Origin: Bacilli bacterium
GTDB lineage: Bacteria; Bacillota_I; Bacilli_A; ML615J-28; CAG-698
Assembly (NCBI GenBank): GCA_023228385.1
Contig: JALOBF010000028.1
Coordinates: forward strand, 1-13,695
DNA: 13,695 bases
Reading direction: 5' to 3'
A model generated the notes under the pieces. It was not told where the DNA came from. It did not search any database and was given only the letters and a program-made list of their open reading frames with translations. The position numbers and the translations under genes are program-made. Shown in pieces: positions 7,704-13,695 of this stretch (within the stretch, counting starts at the first letter, position 1; every line of letters begins with the position of its first letter).

Positions 7704-7733
7704 GGCCCGAATATAAAGGAGGATATAGTATTT

Positions 7734-10241
7734 ATGAAAATTTATAGTAGATTGTTTTTTTATTGTTTTTTTGCTTTGCTTTTATTAATATCCGGTTGCG
7801 GGATAATGAATATCGATAAAGATACGCAATTCTTTGATGATTTTAATGATTCTACTGAGGCGAGAGATCAATTTTATAATGAAGTATTAAATAAAATCAC
7901 CGATGAAAACCAAAAGATAATGTTTGAGGCGGATTTTTTTCTAGTTTCCGCCGCCGAATTGGCAGCAGTTATTTATTACAGTTCAATTAATTTGTATATT
8001 TTAACGCCTAAATTAGCCGGTAATAATATTCAAAAAAGCGGGGACGCTTATACTATTACCAATGAGGGAAGTGTTGTAAAACTCAGGTTTGACAAGGCGA
8101 CCCGATCTTCACAAATAGAAATCTTCGAAGGGGGAGTCATTACCTCCGTTATGGAAAGAGTAAAGTTATCCGATACGAAATACGCTTATCAATTATACGA
8201 AGCCGGTGCCGAAACCAAATATGTTATTCAGTTTTTATTGGACGGTAATAACGGTTGGATCAGTGTTGACGAGGCGGCCACTTCCGCTCCCGCTTCCATC
8301 TACAAAGCAAAAAATGTCGGTCAGAACTTTGGAAAAGTCGGAACCCGCACTCATTCCTATGAATTAGGCAGTTACACTTACGTCGGTGATATCGATATTC
8401 CGACTAAAACCGTAATCGATATTTCGATTTTGGCCGGTTTAAAGGCCGCCTATGATAAAAACGAGGCTTTCAGCGTCACCGATATTACCCTAAAAGTTGA
8501 ATATGATGACTCGACGACTTCTTTTGTCAGTGTAACCGCCGCCATGGTGGTGGGCAGCCTACCGACTACTTCCGCGGTTGGGACTAAGACTTTAACCCTA
8601 AAATACGGCGGCTTTCAAAAATCCTTTTCTTTTGAAGTGGTTGATGGCAGCGAACCGACCAAAACCGTTACTGACTTTACCGTCTTCGGCGGGCTTAAAA
8701 CTTCTTATCAGGTTAACGAACAATTTATCGTTACCGATTTAGTCTTGGAAGTTACTTACAGCGATTTATCAAACGGAAAGATTTCAGCCACTGCCGACAT
8801 GATAGTGGGAACATGGCCTTCAACCGAAACCATTGGCGAAAAAACCTTCACCCTGAAAGTCGGGGAAATTCAAAAGGATTTTTCCTTCCATGTTATAGAA
8901 GCAACTCTTTCTCATCAGGATAAACTTCAGGCTTCATTCAATGCGTTTTATCAAACTCTCTACATGAGTTTGGATGAAAACGGTTCTTTGATCTCCAATA
9001 ACAGCCAAAGGATTTATGAAAAGGGCGATCAAAAAATTTTAGATTTCTTTAATTATGAGTTTACCGATAAAATCAGCGACCAATGGAGTAATCTTTTGCT
9101 GTTAAATGAAGCCATAATGGCAATAAAAGCTGATGAAGAAGATTTACTGGGGACGGTTTACTTTGAAAACCCAACTCCCAATTTCGGAAAAACCGCATAT
9201 TGTACTTATAATTCGGATACGAAAACTTATAATGTCGGTTATTGGACAAAAAAACAAATCAATACAATGTTTTGGTTTGAATGTGAAATTGCATATGATG
9301 AAGTTGCCGACTCCTTAAAAGCCTTGATTAAATGCGGAGTCGACAGCGAACAGTTAATAAGAGGGCATGTTGAATATACCAAAATAAGCGAAGGTAATTA
9401 TGCCTGCATGCTTTATTATCCCGAAGATGAAAACAACGACCTAGGTAAATATGACAGTTTCCAATTCCGATTCAATAACCGTACCGGGGTCATCAGCCAA
9501 AATCTATGGGTGGAAGCCCGGCCGGAATCGATATATCAAAGCACTAATCTTTCCGCATACGGCAACACAGGGGATAAAACTTTAACCATTACCGAAACAG
9601 AAATAACTTTTATTGATAACCTAAATTGCGAAGCCGAGGATTTCCTAAACGGTTTTATGCGTTATAAGAACCCCGAAACCAACGAACTTGAATATGAACA
9701 GAGCCTTGAATACAATATTCTAACCAAAATGGAAACATTGGGGGAGAATAATGGATTTTATGGCGAACCTTATTCCTTATTATCTTCCGAATTAGACGAT
9801 AACATCATGTTATTAGCCAATTATGAAAAAAAGATATTTTCCTTTGATGATTATGATTCGGTAAAAGTCACTATCAATGGCGATACCACGACTTTTGTTA
9901 TTGATTGTGACTACACCATAACGACATATATTTTTAAATATGAACCAAACCGATTATCGCTGACGATTAATAGTGAGGACGGTACCAGCTTATATGAACT
10001 TGTACGGATTGATTCTGCTTATTTTGTCCAAATGGTTTATGACTATGGCGAAAGTTATTATATTACCCAATGTAAATATGTCGATATTAACAATGCCGTC
10101 GTATGCTATTTTGAATCAGAAAATATGCCGTACTCTATTTATTCTACCATTTTAAAAACCTTCACAACCACATATATCGAAAAGTATACCTTAACAAACA
10201 ATGTTTTCTCATATGCTGAAAATTTTCCCGATGAAGAATAA
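7734..10241 (+). CDS. Large lipoprotein with two tandem Big_3-like Ig domains
   Basis: An 835-residue protein. The signal peptide is hydrophobic from about residue 7 and ends in lipobox LISGC with lipidated Cys22, so the mature protein sits on the outside of the membrane. Two tandem repeats of about 85 residues begin with PTKTV at residues 223 and 308. Each runs through Y-x-x-NE-x-F-x-VTD, V-x-Y-x-D, a V-G turn and a closing G-x-KT-x-TLK-x-G-x-x-K-x-FSF. This pattern fits bacterial Ig-like group 3 (Big_3) domains found in cell-surface proteins. The regions before (22-220) and after (395-835) are rich in Asp, Asn, Tyr and beta-type patterns but are not recognised; they may hold the binding function. 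It is divergent from the AraC-family regulator, its likely controller, and is followed by a hairpin terminator. It is probably a surface binding or adhesive protein. Confidence 0.9.
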   Translation: MKIYSRLFFYCFFALLLLISGCGIMNIDKDTQFFDDFNDSTEARDQFYNEVLNKITDENQKIMFEADFFLVSAAELAAVIYYSSINLYILTPKLAGNNIQKSGDAYTITNEGSVVKLRFDKATRSSQIEIFEGGVITSVMERVKLSDTKYAYQLYEAGAETKYVIQFLLDGNNGWISVDEAATSAPASIYKAKNVGQNFGKVGTRTHSYELGSYTYVGDIDIPTKTVIDISILAGLKAAYDKNEAFSVTDITLKVEYDDSTTSFVSVTAAMVVGSLPTTSAVGTKTLTLKYGGFQKSFSFEVVDGSEPTKTVTDFTVFGGLKTSYQVNEQFIVTDLVLEVTYSDLSNGKISATADMIVGTWPSTETIGEKTFTLKVGEIQKDFSFHVIEATLSHQDKLQASFNAFYQTLYMSLDENGSLISNNSQRIYEKGDQKILDFFNYEFTDKISDQWSNLLLLNEAIMAIKADEEDLLGTVYFENPTPNFGKTAYCTYNSDTKTYNVGYWTKKQINTMFWFECEIAYDEVADSLKALIKCGVDSEQLIRGHVEYTKISEGNYACMLYYPEDENNDLGKYDSFQFRFNNRTGVISQNLWVEARPESIYQSTNLSAYGNTGDKTLTITETEITFIDNLNCEAEDFLNGFMRYKNPETNELEYEQSLEYNILTKMETLGENNGFYGEPYSLLSSELDDNIMLLANYEKKIFSFDDYDSVKVTINGDTTTFVIDCDYTITTYIFKYEPNRLSLTINSEDGTSLYELVRIDSAYFVQMVYDYGESYYITQCKYVDINNAVVCYFESENMPYSIYSTILKTFTTTYIEKYTLTNNVFSYAENFPDEE

Positions 10242-10250
10242 AACATAAAA

Positions 10251-10285
10251 AAAGCATCCGGTAACGCCCTGTCGCCGGATGCTTT
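10251..10285. terminator. Bidirectional intrinsic terminator
   Basis: AAAGCATCCGG (10251-10261), a 13-base loop, then CCGGATGCTTT (10275-10285): an 11-bp stem. It lies between convergent genes. Read on the minus strand the stem runs into TTTTTTTAT, so it best ends the minus-strand unit 11117-10316. On the plus strand it has TTTATAATTT and can end the lipoprotein transcript. Confidence 0.85.
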
Positions 10286-10315
10286 ATAATTTAAAAACCG
10301 CCACCGATAACTTTA

Positions 10316-10720
10316 TTAAATACGATGGCGCTTTTTTTTATAAATAATAAAAATAATTATCAAAAAAATAAAACAAATATATACAGTGGTTCCTTCCGGC
10401 TTATTCGCGCTAACCGAAATTGAATGGGCCGACGGATATAAATAATTATGAAGGTATTCCGACATTTCATGATTAATAAAGTCTTTTTCCCGTAAAGCCC
10501 GTAATATTTCATCAAAACTTTGATCGAGTTTTTTAATTTGATCGGGTGACAGTTGATGACAGATCGAAGATAAGATTTGATCCAATAGTTGTTGATTGTT
10601 AAGAAATTTATCCATCGATGAGATATTGCCATCTAGAACCTCAAAAAACAGTTTTGAAATTTCATTGTTTTCCATTGAGAAATTGAAATCAAAATCCGGC
10701 ATAACCGTTTTATTATCCAT
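10316..10720 (-). CDS. Small hypothetical protein with C-terminal membrane anchor
   Basis: A 134-residue protein that I do not recognise. Residues 1-90 are mostly helical and acidic (ISKLFFEVLDGN, QQLLDQILSSICHQLSPDQ). A short linker SANKPEGTT is followed by one membrane helix at 111-127 and a basic end KKKRHRI. There is no signal peptide, so it looks tail-anchored, or like a wall-anchor end without an LPxTG motif. ATG at 10720 has GAGGAGAG at good spacing. It is the second gene of a minus-strand pair, 55 bases after the HI-x-NA-family gene at 10776-11117, and is followed by the terminator at 10251-10285. It may tether a paralogue product at the membrane, which is only an inference. Confidence 0.75.
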   Translation of the reverse strand: MDNKTVMPDFDFNFSMENNEISKLFFEVLDGNISSMDKFLNNQQLLDQILSSICHQLSPDQIKKLDQSFDEILRALREKDFINHEMSEYLHNYLYPSAHSISVSANKPEGTTVYICFIFLIIIFIIYKKKRHRI

Positions 10721-10775
10721 TGTATTCTCTCCTCATAATATTATATGAAGAGTTATGATATTTGCCCATACTAAT

Positions 10776-11117
10776 TTATTTTGTATGAAAACCACAATTA
10801 CAATAAGGGGAGGGTTGCGAATCTTGATCATATTCAATAATTCGAATCATTTTTTCTCTTAAGGTTTTTTCTTTTTCTAACAGAACTCTCAGGGTTTCAG
10901 CAACTGTCCGATTATATTTTATGATATCAATATATTGAATACACGGATAACATCTCAGACTTTTCAGATATTTTTGCATCATATCGCCTTGGGCATTCAA
11001 TATATGCGATAAACTCAATTCTTCTAGAGCTATCGACATCAGCAAAAGTTTCACCAAACCTTTATGATCAATTTTTATAGTTGTTGATATATCAGACGGT
11101 AGATTTGGCATTCCCAT
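10776..11117 (-). CDS. Helical 'SIALEEL-x-L-x-HI-x-NA' family protein, diverged copy with Cys-rich ends
   Basis: A 113-residue protein. It begins MGMPNLP, like the MAMPNIP of the divergent neighbour, and holds the shared helical signature SIALEELSLSHILNAQG. The second shared helix is TVAETLRVLLEKEKTLREKM. It differs from its paralogues in having two cysteine pairs, CYPC in the middle and CNC near the C-terminal end. From memory the family occurs in Bacillota surface or spore-associated proteins; the function is not known to me. ATG at 11117 has AAAGGAG upstream at 8-base spacing. It forms a minus-strand pair with the membrane-anchored gene and is divergent from the two other paralogues. Confidence 0.8.
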   Translation of the reverse strand: MGMPNLPSDISTTIKIDHKGLVKLLLMSIALEELSLSHILNAQGDMMQKYLKSLRCYPCIQYIDIIKYNRTVAETLRVLLEKEKTLREKMIRIIEYDQDSQPSPYCNCGFHTK

Positions 11118-11190
11118 AATAACAACTCCTTTCCTTATAGTTTATAGGCAAAGATAATTTATGACTGTGTTTAAGCCCATTACAAGCAGA

Positions 11191-11204
11191 TATTTATATA
11201 AATA
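11191..11204. repeat. Perfect 14-bp palindrome in the divergent intergenic region
   Basis: TATTTATATAAATA lies within the 192-bp region between the divergent paralogue genes. A looser inverted pair GGTAAT (11211-11216) and ATTACC (11244-11249) follows. It may be an operator shared by both units, though AT-rich DNA gives such palindromes by chance. Confidence 0.35.
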
Positions 11205-11271
11205 ACCATAGGTAATCAGGCAAAATCAAGAAATACATGGCTTATTACCATACACAAAGAGATTTTTTTAA

Positions 11272-11277
11272 TATAAT
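11272..11277 (+). promoter_or_regulatory. Candidate -10 box of the paralogue operon (plus strand)
   Basis: TATAAT 32 bases before the ATG at 11310. The hexamer 17 bp upstream, CATACA, matches the -35 consensus only in its last three bases. Support is therefore modest. Confidence 0.45.
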
Positions 11278-11309
11278 AAGAATGAAAGAGAAGAAGGTGA
11301 CTTTAAATT

Positions 11310-11588
11310 ATGGCAATGCCGAATATTCCTGATATTCAGCCGAACATAACCGTAACCAGGGAAGAAGCCGTCAATCTGATCCTTATTTCCATTGCTTTAG
11401 AAGAATTGGGCTTGGCCCATATTATCAATGCGGAAGGAGAAAAAATTCAAGTTGGTTTGGCCTTAGCAACCTCAATCGCGGACTTAACGACTCTTAATGA
11501 AATTGTAACCAGAACATTAAGAAATGTAATAAAAAAAGAAATGCTTTTGCAGTTTAAACTGGAAGATGCAATGAATATTGTAGTTTAA
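11310..11588 (+). CDS. Helical 'SIALEEL-x-L-x-HI-x-NA' family protein, stand-alone domain
   Basis: A 92-residue protein that is almost only the shared domain. It begins MAMPNIPDIQPNITVTREEA, has the signature helix SIALEELGLAHIINAEG at about 28-44, and a second helix TLRNVIKKEMLLQFKLEDAM near the end. From memory, such N-terminal domains precede collagen-like or other surface parts in Bacillota proteins; here nothing follows. The ribosome site AAGGTGA lies nine bases before the ATG. It is followed after 18 bases by a larger paralogue, so the two should be cotranscribed and their products may co-assemble through this domain. No signal peptide is visible. Function unknown. Confidence 0.85.
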   Translation: MAMPNIPDIQPNITVTREEAVNLILISIALEELGLAHIINAEGEKIQVGLALATSIADLTTLNEIVTRTLRNVIKKEMLLQFKLEDAMNIVV

Positions 11589-11590
11589 TA

Positions 11591-11602
11591 AGAGGGGGGT
11601 GA
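11591..11602 (+). promoter_or_regulatory. Ribosome binding site deciding an ATC start
   Basis: AGAGGGGGGTGA can pair with the 16S tail using a G-U wobble. It lies about 5-7 bases before an in-frame ATC at 11607. The next ordinary start, TTG at 11649, has no ribosome site near it. Confidence 0.5.
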
Positions 11603-11606
11603 ATAT

Positions 11607-12605
11607 ATCAGCACAGTTAATATTCCTAACATTAATCCGGAAATCATATTGACGAATGAGAGAATTATTAATGTAATACTATCTTCGATTGCAATCGAAG
11701 AATTAGGATTGGCTCATATTCTTAACAGTTTAGGTGAGGAAATTCAACTGGCGGCCGGAACACTCCCGGATCGAGAAGCAATTGCTTCATCTTTAACCGA
11801 ACTGCTAGAAATAAATAAAAGCGCAGCATTAACTCTAAGAAGTATCATTAAAAAAGAAATACTTTTACAATTCAAATTGGAAAAGGCCATGACAATTCCC
11901 CGAACTGAATGCGACCAATCCCTGCAGATGGCAGTGTTTGCTAATAACGACTTTACTACAGAATCATTCTCATTAATTAACAAAAACGTTCAGGTTAACG
12001 GAAATCTTACTTTAAACCATAGCGGAAATTACTTTTTAGGCAATACCAATGTCGTACATACATTTTCCGATGCCGGTGGAAACATATTTGAAAACCTGGT
12101 GCTTAATGCTCCGGCAGTGCCGCTTAAACAATTTGATCCCGCCTGTTTAATGATGACCGCCGATGAGATTATCGACGGTAATATTCTGATTAATAAGTCC
12201 GAAGATGCAATCATCTTTCAAGATAAAACGGTTTGGGTCAACGGTGTTGTAAGAATCAACGGTCATAACATTACTATCAGCGGCGGGGGAATTTTTGCAA
12301 GAGCCGGAATTGAAATATCCGGAAAATCATTTACCTATCAATCCAGCGGCTGTTTTGCCTTGTATTCACAAATGGGCGAAATAAAAGTCAATAACGGTCC
12401 ATATCAGATTACGGGTTATGTTTATGCGGCTTCTCCCACTGCCGGCAATATTCGCTTATTAGCCCGAGAGGGAGGCAACGTCTGTGGTGGGGTGGCGGCT
12501 AACCGCGATGTGGTTTTCTCCGGCGGCAATGCGGTTCATCATATCACAAATCAAGATCTCTGTTCTTTATGTCTTAACTGCAATACTTTCTGTTCGTCTA
12601 AATAA
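11607..12605 (+). CDS. Surface-type protein: helical family domain plus beta-rich region and Cys-rich tail; probable ATC start
   Basis: Read from ATC at 11607 the product has 332 residues and begins with NIPNINPEIILTNE after three residues, matching the start of the upstream paralogue. From the next possible start (TTG, 11649) it would be 318 residues and lose that conserved leader. Residues about 20-47 carry the signature SIAIEELGLAHILNSLG, and about 75-95 carry SIIKKEILLQFKLEKAM. From about 115 to 315 there is a Gly/Asn/Val-rich region of short strands (VWVNGVVRINGHNITISGG, GYVYAASPTAG, CGGVAANRDVVFSGG) like a beta-helix or the DUF7305 type of pilus-associated proteins. The tail is C-x2-C-x2-C-x3-C (residues 319-329), possibly for disulfide cross-linking or metal binding. 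It is the last gene before two hairpins. A structural surface role is inferred. Confidence 0.8.
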   Translation: MSTVNIPNINPEIILTNERIINVILSSIAIEELGLAHILNSLGEEIQLAAGTLPDREAIASSLTELLEINKSAALTLRSIIKKEILLQFKLEKAMTIPRTECDQSLQMAVFANNDFTTESFSLINKNVQVNGNLTLNHSGNYFLGNTNVVHTFSDAGGNIFENLVLNAPAVPLKQFDPACLMMTADEIIDGNILINKSEDAIIFQDKTVWVNGVVRINGHNITISGGGIFARAGIEISGKSFTYQSSGCFALYSQMGEIKVNNGPYQITGYVYAASPTAGNIRLLAREGGNVCGGVAANRDVVFSGGNAVHHITNQDLCSLCLNCNTFCSSK

Positions 12606-12635
12606 TGATATTACAGTTATAAATTTAATTTACTG

Positions 12636-12674
12636 ATGACGAGGTACTAAACCAATCGGCAGTATCCTCGTCAT
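12636..12674 (+). terminator. Hairpin downstream of the paralogue operon
   Basis: ATGACGAGG (12636-12644) and CCTCGTCAT (12666-12674) form a perfect 9-bp stem with a 21-base loop, followed by TTCTCTT. It starts 30 bases after the stop of the plus-strand operon. The weak T-tract means it may be only a partial terminator or an mRNA-stabilising stem. Confidence 0.6.
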
Positions 12675-12728
12675 TTCTCTTATGGTTTATGCTTCTTTTG
12701 CTTTGAAGTAAAACCTACCTTATGAAGG

Positions 12729-12768
12729 AAAAAGCATCCGTTGGCGTTTTGGCACTGGATGCTTTTTT
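12729..12768. terminator. Bidirectional intrinsic terminator
   Basis: AAAAAGCATCC (12729-12739), a 17-base loop, GGATGCTTTTT (12757-12767), then T and AATTT. The plus strand has a proper T-tract for the paralogue operon. Read on the minus strand it ends in GGATGCTTTTTCC and could serve the HD remnant. The stem GCATCC/GGATGC is the same as in the terminator at 10251-10285. Confidence 0.85.
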
Positions 12769-12782
12769 AATTTATATATCTT

Positions 12783-12966
12783 CTAATATTTTAATAGTTT
12801 TTTATATTTTTCAATTCGCTTTTCCGATTCGTTATCTGTTTTCTTTAGTCTCGATAAGTCACAATTATGTTTAAGGTCAGCAAGTTTAACCTCTCTCGCA
12901 ACCAGATTTTGTTTGATATCTTTATGGGTCAAAAATAACTTTCTTTATCATCTTTGTATACAGCAT
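12783..12966 (-). pseudogene. Remnant of an HD-domain (ppGpp-hydrolase-like) protein gene
   Basis: The minus strand ends in a 47-codon frame reading NLVAREVKLADLKHNCDLSRL followed by RIEKYKKLLKY and a stop at 12783-12785. This is recognisable as the C-terminal part of small HD-domain phosphohydrolases related to SpoT/RelA hydrolase domains, which have (A)xxVKLADLxHNxDLSRL then RxEKYKKAL. Upstream, KDDKESYF is found in another frame, matching the stretch that normally precedes it. An AGAGG-preceded ATG at 12966 opens a third frame that stops after 14 codons. The conserved catalytic HD part is absent. So this is a truncated, frameshifted leftover. Confidence 0.7.
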
Positions 12967-13044
12967 ATTATTTCCTCTTTTGCTTTCTGATAATTTTTTA
13001 TTTAATTTACAATATAATTGTATCATCGTTAATGGTAAATACAT

Positions 13045-13079
13045 AAAAATCCCCACAGATTGTTGTTGTAGGGATTTTT
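13045..13079. terminator. Bidirectional intrinsic terminator after the right-edge ABC gene
   Basis: AAAAATCCC (13045-13053) pairs with GGGATTTTT (13071-13079), and the stem can continue past a C/A mismatch (ACA with TGT). Read on the minus strand it starts 7 bases after the ABC ATPase TGA and ends in GGGATTTTTATG. Read on the plus strand it ends in GGGATTTTTTG. Confidence 0.8.
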
Positions 13080-13085
13080 TGTTTT

Positions 13086-13695
13086 TCATCGAGCAAGCAA
13101 CATTTGATCGGTTAATTCGATATCGTCAATGGCACCGAATTTCTTTAATAAATCATCGATTGTCAAGTTTTTCTTTTCGTCGCCGGAAGCATCAAACACA
13201 ACCCGGCCGTTATTAAGCATTAGAATCCGGTTGCCGTACTTTAAAGCATCTTTCATATTATGGGTTACCATGATTGTTGTTAAAGCATTTTGGGTAACGA
13301 TATTATCGGTGATGGCAAGAACCGTTTGGGCGGTTTTAGGATCCAAAGCGGCCGTATGTTCATCCAGAAGCAATACTTTCGGTTTATCGATGGTTGCCAT
13401 CAAAAGGGTCACGGCTTGCCTTTGCCCCCCGGAGAGAAAACCGATTTTATGCGTCAATCTGTCTTCCAAACCCAGATTTAAAGTTGACAGTTTCTCCTTA
13501 AATAATTGCCTTGCTTCTTTACTGAAACCCCATTTCAAACCTTTTTTTTGCGCCCGCCGGTATGCCACGGAAAGATTTTCCTCCAGTGACATATTGGCGG
13601 CCGTTCCCGATAGCGGATTCTGAAAGACAATGCCGATGTATTGGGCTCTTTTATGTTCCTTTAAATGCGTGACCTCAACGCCGTTAATAACAATA
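13086..13695 (-). CDS. ABC importer ATP-binding protein (COG1101-type), 5' part beyond right edge
   Basis: The frame is open from the right window edge (codons IVINGVEVTHLKEHKRAQ...) to TGA at 13086-13088, so the start and Walker A lie outside. Visible are the Q-loop IGIVFQNP, then GTAANMSLEENLSVAYRR, the signature LSGGQRQAV, Walker B VLLLDEHTAALDP and the switch His in MVTHNM. The GTA-x-NM-(S/T)-(L/I)-EENL-x-x-AYRR stretch and the KKGLKWG that follows are typical, from family knowledge, of ATPases working with ABC_sub_bind substrate-binding lipoproteins and their permeases (TrpX/TrpY-like importers of aromatic amino acids or similar). The partner genes would lie to the right. An internal ATG at 13592 is not the start, because the family similarity continues upstream of it. 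Confidence 0.9.
   Translation of the reverse strand, partial: IVINGVEVTHLKEHKRAQYIGIVFQNPLSGTAANMSLEENLSVAYRRAQKKGLKWGFSKEARQLFKEKLSTLNLGLEDRLTHKIGFLSGGQRQAVTLLMATIDKPKVLLLDEHTAALDPKTAQTVLAITDNIVTQNALTTIMVTHNMKDALKYGNRILMLNNGRVVFDASGDEKKNLTIDDLLKKFGAIDDIELTDQMLLAR

Larger units (their letters stand above)
12606..13085. other. 480-base gene-poor stretch
   Basis: This stretch holds, in order, the hairpin at 12636-12674, the terminator at 12729-12768, the HD-domain gene remnant at 12783-12966, and the terminator at 13045-13079. I see no intact gene, tRNA or repeat array in it. Confidence 0.7.

Noticed and set aside
11118..11309. Sporulation-type (sigma K/E) promoter, e.g. CATAAATTA before the minus-strand paralogue or CATACACA before the plus-strand one
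   Set aside because: The -10-like strings fit loosely but no matching -35 is found at the right distance; AT-rich DNA gives such hits easily.
12980..13216. 78-codon plus-strand frame
   Set aside because: It runs through a terminator hairpin and the 3' end of the ABC gene, and has no clear ribosome site or similarity.
13129..13623. Open frame of 164 codons on the plus strand
   Set aside because: It is antisense to the clear ABC ATPase motifs on the minus strand.
1..13695. TGA read as tryptophan, as in many Mollicutes
   Set aside because: All Trp codons seen in intact genes are TGG, and the right-edge ABC gene ends at TGA just before a terminator.
1..13695. CRISPR array, tRNA, rRNA, insertion sequence or integrase
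   Set aside because: Looked for on both strands; no regular spaced repeats, tRNA-like cloverleaf or transposase-like frames were seen.

Overview
The window is AT-rich DNA that looks like a low-GC Gram-positive bacterium (Bacillota, possibly an Erysipelotrichia-like or Mollicutes-like lineage). The evidence is strong AGGAGG-type ribosome sites, TATAAT -10 boxes often preceded by TG, lipobox lipoproteins, WG-repeat and Big_3-like surface domains, and Bacillota-style ABC transporters. The genetic code appears standard: tryptophan is TGG in all intact genes, and the ABC ATPase at the right edge ends at TGA just before a terminator. The lineage is an inference; nothing here fixes the genus.

Left part (1-3500, all minus strand). 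An ECF sigma factor with a good promoter is followed by a membrane-anchored protein that is probably its anti-sigma factor or regulator. A small terminator-like hairpin lies between the two. Downstream come a short remnant of a lipoprotein-like gene and then a large lipoprotein gene that runs off the left edge.

Middle part (3690-7561, minus strand). An AraC-family regulator is followed by an ABC exporter pair: an ATPase and a permease whose genes overlap by 7 bases. A badly decayed WG-repeat gene and a GNAT acetyltransferase follow. The AraC gene is divergent from an 835-residue lipoprotein gene (7734-10241) carrying two tandem Ig-like (Big_3-like) repeats.

The most unusual part is 10316-12605. 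Two divergent two-gene units encode three paralogues sharing an N-terminal helical signature (SIALEEL-x-L-x-HI-x-NA-x-G) plus a small C-terminally anchored membrane protein. The largest paralogue joins this helical domain to a beta-rich, Gly/Asn-rich region and a Cys-rich tail, and it appears to begin at a non-canonical ATC codon. From memory the helical domain resembles N-terminal domains of Bacillota surface or spore-surface proteins, so the module may build a surface structure; that function is inferred. Terminator hairpins bound the module on both sides.

Right part (12606-13695). A gene-poor stretch holds three hairpins and a remnant of an HD-domain (ppGpp-hydrolase-like) gene. It is followed by the C-terminal part of an ABC ATPase of the type paired with ABC_sub_bind/TrpXY-like importers, entering from the right edge.
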